Below, one piece after another: positions 57,360 through 64,000 of a stretch of DNA of 64,000 nucleotides. A program made the translations under genes and the position numbers. The notes below the pieces were generated by a model, which saw only the letters and a program-made list of their open reading frames with translations, searched no databases and was not told where the DNA came from. Each line of letters starts with the position of its first letter. Position 1 is the first letter of the stretch. This DNA comes from Centroberyx gerrardi (lineage: Eukaryota > Chordata > Actinopteri > Beryciformes > Berycidae): contig NC_136012.1 in the NCBI RefSeq assembly GCF_048128805.1, positions 14,442,225-14,506,224 of the forward strand, written 5' to 3'.

Positions 57360-58507
57360 GGTAAGCTGATCTCATTTTGGAGGCTGCTTCGCCTCGAGCT
57401 CAGTCGGTGAGTGAATAGTTTAAAGGAGAGATGACATTAGAAATAGATTACATTGAAGTTTCATGATGCGTCATTATTTGATTTGCCAGTGAATTGCACC
57501 AGACACCCAATAGGAACATATCAAATTTAGATAAGTGAATAGCCTAAGTAAAGAAGAAGAAGAAAATAGTTTCTCTAAACCTTCTTAGTTATTTTGTTTC
57601 AGAAAACCCTATAGGAGAGAATATGGTTAAGTATAAGTTGGGCTACAGGAGTTCATTATGCAATATGGGGTACAGATATGGGTGTGGCTCTGTAGATATA
57701 GGCTCACTCCCCCCAGACCTTGGATCTGTCATTAAAGTAAACTATGCTATTTTTGGAGAGCTCCTCTTCTATCTTAACCAAACAAGATAGCCTTTAAAAC
57801 ATTGCAGGATTTTTTTTCTCTCTTTTCTCCTCTCTCTGTGGAAAATTTAAATGGCCAAAGTCTACATTTGTCACAAACATTTAACCTTTTAATTTGATCT
57901 TATCTGGGTACTTTAATTTAGTGTATTTCTGGTTGGAGTAAAAAAATTGGACTTGAAATTTGACAGAGTTAAAGTTGAAGTTAGAATATTGTCCCTATTA
58001 GTTGTGCGTCAATATGCTGTGCCTGTCTGAATAGCTTTATTGTAAGCTAGAAGCGACTTGCCAACCATTTCAGGAAGGTTAAACTGCCACTAGGCCTAAA
58101 GCCAATATTACCCACCTACGTGTCATTTTTGGGTGAATGTGAGGTCAAGTGGCTTAATGAAAAATGGTCTCCTTGTTCCCTCTGTCATTTACTGTGCAAT
58201 GTTGCTCAGAATTAAGCTTCAAGAATACACAATAAGCAGTGATCACTTCAGTAATGATGGCAGTCATGTGTAATTATGGTATAATGTGCAGTACACTGAA
58301 TAGACCAGCTCATTAATGTCACTCTGGAAATGTAGGATGCAGTCTCATCATGACTCCTGGTCACATGCTTGACTGGACAGTGCAGGAGAGTGACACCTCG
58401 ACAGGACAGGGATGTTTTGTAATCTTACCCAATCTGACCTCAGCAATTCTCCCCCTTTAGGGTTGAAACTATTGATTCCTGCACAGTGTTGATACAGAAG
58501 ACCAAAT

Positions 58508-59622
58508 ATGGGAATGGTAAGTGGCTGAGGCCTCTCTCGTCTTACATTACATAAGTCTAATGTGCATTATATGAAATAGGGAATATTGTTTAACGGAGTC
58601 TCAAACAGACTGTTTGTCATTGGGGCATGAAATTGTTTTGTGCACCAGTGAATGAGGTGTGGACAGAGTCGAGGTCCTGAACCTCTGAGCCATGTGTTTC
58701 CTCCCTATTATAAAGGCAGTCGTGTAGGGTGTCATTGCTATGTTGCTATATGTTGCTGATAGACACACATGACAGCTTCTATCTAAAGACAATGGCTTTG
58801 TACAATAGCTATTAAAGGCTTACGGCAGACATCCAGCTTTCTGTCACAGCTGTAACTCTTTGTGCTGTAATTCTGGTCTTATTGCAAGTGAAACACACAC
58901 TTGGTCTTAATTATACTGAACAACTTTGTGGTCTCGCTTTGTTTGACAAAGGCAACTTGGCTACAGCAGAAACCCACGGAAGGATGAGGAAGCACAAACT
59001 TGGTTGATAACATTAAATAAAGATTAGGACTATAATCACCCCGCTGCAAGAAAGGTGATTAGTTAGAAATGTCTTTTTTACAGCTTGTTTAGTGAAAGTC
59101 TGTTGCTAGGGGTCTGTATTTGTGGCCCTGTTGCTACGTGGGTGAAGCTCTCCAGCTGTCGTGAAGAGTGATGGCCACTGTGGTAATGCTGAAGCGGAGG
59201 ATCTGAGCATGTGCAGTGGCCCCCTCAGCTGGGTGGGGAGGTCATGTTGGCCCACTGCCTCAATGCAGCAGGAATCTCTAAGGCAGCAGCTGCAGTTCGA
59301 GCTTTTAACATGTAGGCCAAGTTCTCTTATTTCCCCCCATGAATGAGCTTATAACCTTACAACTTCATAGTGTCAAAATGGTAGAGGGCTCTTTAACTGT
59401 AGTTATTATTATCAAATGGGCGTGGGCAGTTAGTTGGATTTTTCTCAACAGTGTTCTTCTGCAGAGCTTAATTTGACATTACATACCCAGTGGTATTAGC
59501 TGGTAAAGCCTGTCGTTTGTCAGAGTTTGTTTGAAGCATTGTGTGTTGGACCCCTGCAAAGGGAGCAGGTCTTTGTGTGTAACCTGACTCCCTGTTGCTC
59601 GTACACACCCACCATCCCACCC

Positions 59623-59667
<45 letters not shown>

Positions 59668-62600
59668 GAGAGAGAGCACGTTTCCGCTAATCTGTTGGGG
59701 GTCAGACAGGTGCCAGTTGTCAGTCAGCTGCTGCCATGTCCCTTCATGTGGCCTTACACAGCCCCTACTCCCCTCCTGTAAGGAACCTTGGGTCAAGTCA
59801 GTACTCCAATTTGTAACTTTTCACCTTGAGGCAGCAAAGTGTATTGTGAGTCCCGCCCTGCTCCCCCTCAGCTGGGCAAGTTGATGTCCCAAAACCTGTC
59901 ACTCATCTTGACGAGCTGTCTGCCTTGAAACAGCATCTAGAACTGAGGCTGAGGTAACCGACATCCATAAAGCCCACAGCAGGCGTTTAAGAAGAATTTT
60001 CAATCTGCATGTTTCACTTCGCTGTACTTTGTTTTCTTCCTGCTTTCTGCCATTGTCTTTGTTGCTGTGACTTCCCTGCACTGTGACTGCTAGCCTCCCC
60101 TTCACAGCCACAATACAGCTCACTGATGGCTGCTCCTACAGCAAATGGTATACGTCCCATCATCATTGAAAAGCCAATTTCAGACAAAAAGGGGATTTAG
60201 GCATGAACACACAAGGTCACAGACAATACCCTATTCATTTATCGTTTTAATGTGAAAGAAGTTGCAACTTTAAGTATTGCAGCTGAGCTCTACACATCCT
60301 GAGCATCACTGAGCACCTTTTCTCTCCTTGAATCAACACACTTGAAATTGTTTCACCTCAGAAATTGAAGTAAACATGTTTTTTTCTTACAGGGGTTCAG
60401 AGGCACAGTAACAGATGCTCCAGACTTTGATGCCAGCACAGATGCTGAGACTCTTTACAATGCTATGAAAGGCATCGGTGAGTGTTTCATTGCTTCGTGA
60501 TATGTTGGCCAGGGAAACTAAAGGTCATCTCATCCATTCATCCTCTCCCCCCGTCTGCTGAATGATCACAGAAAGAACTACAGTCACAGTAGTAATACAG
60601 TTAGAGATCAGTGACTTATCTGTGACTGTGATGGTTATTGTTGAACATTTTGCTCTGTGCTCCTCAGGCAGTGATAAAGAGGCCATCTTGGATCTGGTCA
60701 CCGCTAGAAGCAATGCACAGAGGCAGGAGATCATCGCAGCATACAAATCCAGCTTTGGAAAGGTAAGAATACATATCATCATGTCATCTATTAGTGACAA
60801 TGTTTGCTAAATTAGAAGCCTATTTTTCAGAAATGGACCTGGCTTAAAGATCATGTGATGAGTGACTATGCCTTTATATTTATGCCTATATAACACTATG
60901 ATTACTCAGTAGGGCACAGTTGTAAATGTGAATTGTCATTTCACATTCCAGGATCTGATTGATGATCTGAAGTATGAGCTGACGGGCAAATTTGAGCGTC
61001 TCATCGTCAGTCTGATGAGAGCCCCAGCCTACCACGATGCCAAAGAAATCCACGATGCTTTGAAAGTATGGTATTCACCTAATGCTCAGATTCTTTCTCA
61101 TTATTCAGTTACATCAAATGAAGTGGCAGCTATTTTTAATTCTATATTTATCTTTAATTTCATGCTCTGTTTCAAGGGAGCTGGAACAAACGAGAGATGC
61201 CTGATTGAAGTCCTGGCATCTAGAAACAACCGGCAGATGCATGAGATGGTTGCGGCGTACAAGGATGGTGAGGCATGTTTTTTTTATTATATTAACTTAT
61301 ACAAAATGAACTGGGTATCATTTCAAATAAACAGACAATGTGTGTTTGTTTAACTCTCTATACATTTACATACATCTGTTTGCATCCATTTCTGTGGCTG
61401 TCTCCAGCATATGGCAGTGACATGGAGGAGGACGTGGTTGGGGACACTTCAGGACACTTTAAGAAGATGCTGGTTGTTTTACTTCAGGTCAGTTCACTGA
61501 AGAGTCAACTTTATTGCCAGCCAGGTATCCAGTTAACAGTGGACAGCACCTTTAGGTGCTGACTTGTGAGCAGCCTGTTGTTTTGGTGTGTTGGTGACTG
61601 TGTGCTCGTGGTTCCAGGGGACCAGAGACGAGTCAGGAGTGGTGGACGGAGACCTGGTGGAGCAGGACGCACAAGTGAGAGTTTGAACATATCATGTCTA
61701 ATAGAGAAGATGTTCAGCGCCACACAACTGGGCTTATACACTGCACACAATATCCATTTAAAACAGTGATTTAATCAGTCTTAAAAGCCTAGCTTTCAGA
61801 ATCCAAGTGAAAAAAAAAACATCCAATGGGTTGAGATAGTTTACATTTTTTCCAGCATGAATGGACTTTATATGATAATTTTCTTTCAATCAAGCAACAT
61901 AATCTTAATAATGGAGTGACCTGCCTCATTTTAAGATATTGTCACTTAGTCCAGAAAATGTGTCCCTTTATTATTCAAGAAACTCTTGAAACAATCAAAA
62001 CTTAGTCGATTTTTTCCACCTGTTTTAATATATATAAGATTTTAAACATGCAATAAGATTGAATTACTTATTAAGTAATTTAAATAATTTTTTTGCATGC
62101 AGTGATAGACCCTGGATGTTGGTAACTTTCTTCTCATTGCATTGTGCTTTCTCACCGCTGCTCAGGACCTGTTTGCAGCAGGGGAAGAGCAGTGGGGGAC
62201 TGATGAGGCCAAATTCATCATGATACTGGGAAGCCGCAGTGTGACCCACCTGCAGATGGGTGAGCACGGCTGTGGGGGAAATTAGCATGGGAGTGTGGCA
62301 TCCAGACACTGTAACCTTCAGTCCCTCAGGAGTTCATGTCATATATAAAGTTACAGCAAAGTGTAATTACGGGATGATAAGTTGTAGCTAAATACTACAC
62401 AATAATATGTACTCTCCTACTACTGTCCCTTCACTGTTTACTTTAATTAACTAGCAATTGCATCAACACATTAAGATACTTTGAGTATGTTGAGATAGAA
62501 AACTTCACATAATTCACAGAAATGTCCTGTTTTCTTGTTTGTTTAGTTTTTGATGCGTATGAGAAGATTGCAGAGAAGTCCATAGAGGACAGCATAAAGA

Positions 62601-63831
62601 GTGAACTGTCTGGGGACTTTGAGAGGCTGATGCTGGCTGTTGGTATGAATTACACAACCTTTTACCCGCTATATTCACCTTCAATCAAATTAAGCTATTT
62701 TCGCTGTGTTTGAACCACTTTCTGATGTGATAGGGAATGTCAAGTTGCCAATTAACGCAGGGTTTTCTGCTTGGTCTCTCCCACAGTCCAGTGCATCCGA
62801 AGTGTTCCCATGTTCTTTGCCAAGCGCCTTTACAAGTCAATGAAGGTGAATACACTCAGGCTTTGTGTAGAAATAGCTGCTCAGTCTTGTCTGCAGCTAT
62901 TTGCAGGCAGCAACACAGGAAATAAACCACAGGAACAGTTTCCTCTTTACTGGCAGACTAAGAAATGATACAATGTAATTTGTACTGATAGTCAATTTGA
63001 TTCTTAAAAGTGCTTAGTGTATTTCCTGTTCCCACACTGTCCTGTCCCTCAACTGCTGTCCCTTTCTCCATTTGCAGGGTCTTGGTACAGCTGACAACAC
63101 CCTGATCAGGATCATGATCTGTCGCTCTGAATTAGACATGTTGGACATTCGAGAGTGTTTCCGTCTCAGTTACGAGAAATCACTCTATAACATGATTAAG
63201 GTTGGGGGAAAAACTAATTTTACTTACAGTTAAATAGCATCAGAGGCTGCTATGCCTGTCACCAAATTCTATGTGTCTTTTACCTTTCAGGACGACACAT
63301 CAGGGGATTACAAGAGGACTCTGCTCTGTCTGTGTGGAGGAGATGATGAGTAAGTTATGGTTGTGTGCAACAGCAACCAGATGGTGGCGATAGAGCTCCA
63401 CCTGTAGGGAGTTACTGTTTCCTGAGTAAATGTCACTCCAAGAAATTGACATTTGCTGTTTGAAACACAGCAGAAGTATATTATTATTGTATAGGAATCA
63501 GCCACTGCTGAAACATATACAAAGGCAGAAGACTAGTCGGTAAAATGGGACATGAAAGCAGGGTTACTCGGTGATGTCATACTTTGAAAATAAGCAGATT
63601 ATCTCAAAGTTAAAGGAAACTTGTGTAATGTTGAGTGTATTTCATAATAGATGCCTGATCTAAGACGTTTCCCCACTCTGTCCTCCTTGATGTGTGTTAG
63701 CTGTTCTGAGTGTGCTGTGTTGTGCCTCTTGTTGTCACACTGGTCATTACAGTTTAGCTGGAGAGTTCTTCCCTGAAGCGGCTCAGATAGCCTACAAGAT
63801 GTGGGAATTAAGTTCCATGACCAAAGTCCAG
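58508..63831 (+). CDS. anxa6: Annexin A6, N-terminal half (13 coding exons seen), runs off the window
   Basis: Coding parts: 58508-58516, 60393-60477, 60668-60762, 60952-61065, 61177-61267, 61408-61487, 61618-61674, 62166-62259, 62547-62642, 62787-62845, 63078-63200, 63291-63349, 63753-63831 (347 codons so far, all phases consistent). The start is MGMGFRGTVTDAPDFD. Four annexin repeats are visible with type II calcium loops: MKGIGSDKE, LKGAGTNER, EEQWGTDEAK and MKGLGTADN. GGDDDLAGEFFPEAAQ marks the end of the first core, where ANXA6 continues into a linker and a second four-repeat core; short annexins would end here. The last exon ends in phase at VQ|GTTTGG, so the gene continues. Role (family): calcium-dependent binding to acidic phospholipids, membrane repair and endocytic traffic. 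Confidence 0.94.
59626..59665. repeat. (CA)n microsatellite in anxa6 intron 2
   Basis: Twenty CA units. The intron (58517-60392) is otherwise without recognisable elements. Confidence 0.95.
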
Positions 63832-64000
63832 GTTTGGCCCCGTCTACTCCCACTTTAGATGTGTCATTGCATGTTTGGCTTGGCAATGGCATGCATCTTA
63901 ATTGTCTGCTGGCTCTGCAACGATCTGTTTCTTGCAGAGCCCCAAACTTGCTGATAACACTGCCATGCGTGCACAGCAAAGGCTTTGTCTAACCGTGATA

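Noticed and set aside
1-64000. CRISPR arrays, phage or bacterial operons
   Set aside because: No evenly spaced repeats with unique spacers and no compact gene runs; the DNA is clearly vertebrate nuclear sequence.

Overview
This is vertebrate nuclear DNA, almost certainly from a ray-finned fish. Genes are split into many short exons with GT-AG introns. Microsatellites are dense, and there are Tc1, hAT and SINE/LINE relics of the kinds common in teleosts. The gene content is also vertebrate: prob1, rmnd5b, n4bp3, pdgfrl, slc7a2 and anxa6. I see no operon, phage, CRISPR array or prokaryotic feature. I did not find a convincing new biological system; the points of interest are gene structures, nested transposons and possible regulatory DNA.

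Layout. 1-3932 (minus): a Ser/Pro-rich PROB1 homologue in one long coding exon, cut by the window edge, with a 5' UTR acceptor and a TATA/MEF2-like site near 5180. 9115-13793 (plus): rmnd5b, a complete RING-type subunit of the CTLH E3 ligase (9 coding exons, 391 aa), with a MITE and a Tc1 relic in its introns. 18065-24226 (minus): n4bp3, complete (9 coding exons, 648 aa), tail-to-tail with rmnd5b; its introns hold nested DNA transposons, a retroelement LTR fragment and a telomere-like repeat. About 24.3-42.2 kb: no coding sequence that I can support, only microsatellites, transposon relics and a few complex stretches that could be regulatory. 42736-45276 (minus): pdgfrl, 7 coding exons, 396 aa. 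47623-52241 (minus): slc7a2-like cationic amino acid transporter, 11 coding exons, 610 aa, with a GC-AG first coding intron and a candidate upstream non-coding exon. 57150 to the right edge (plus): the 5' half of anxa6, running off the window.

The genes do not form one pathway. rmnd5b (ubiquitin ligase) and n4bp3 (Nedd4 partner with a PPPY motif) are both ubiquitin-related and, to my knowledge, are neighbours on human 5q35. pdgfrl and slc7a2 are neighbours on human 8p22. anxa6 and prob1 are on human 5q. The window therefore looks like a 5q-type block joined to an 8p22-type pair.

Exon limits were set by hand from splice consensus, reading phase and remembered family sequence. All complete coding sequences close in frame. 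One slc7a2 exon edge (near 51168) is uncertain by about 2 bases.
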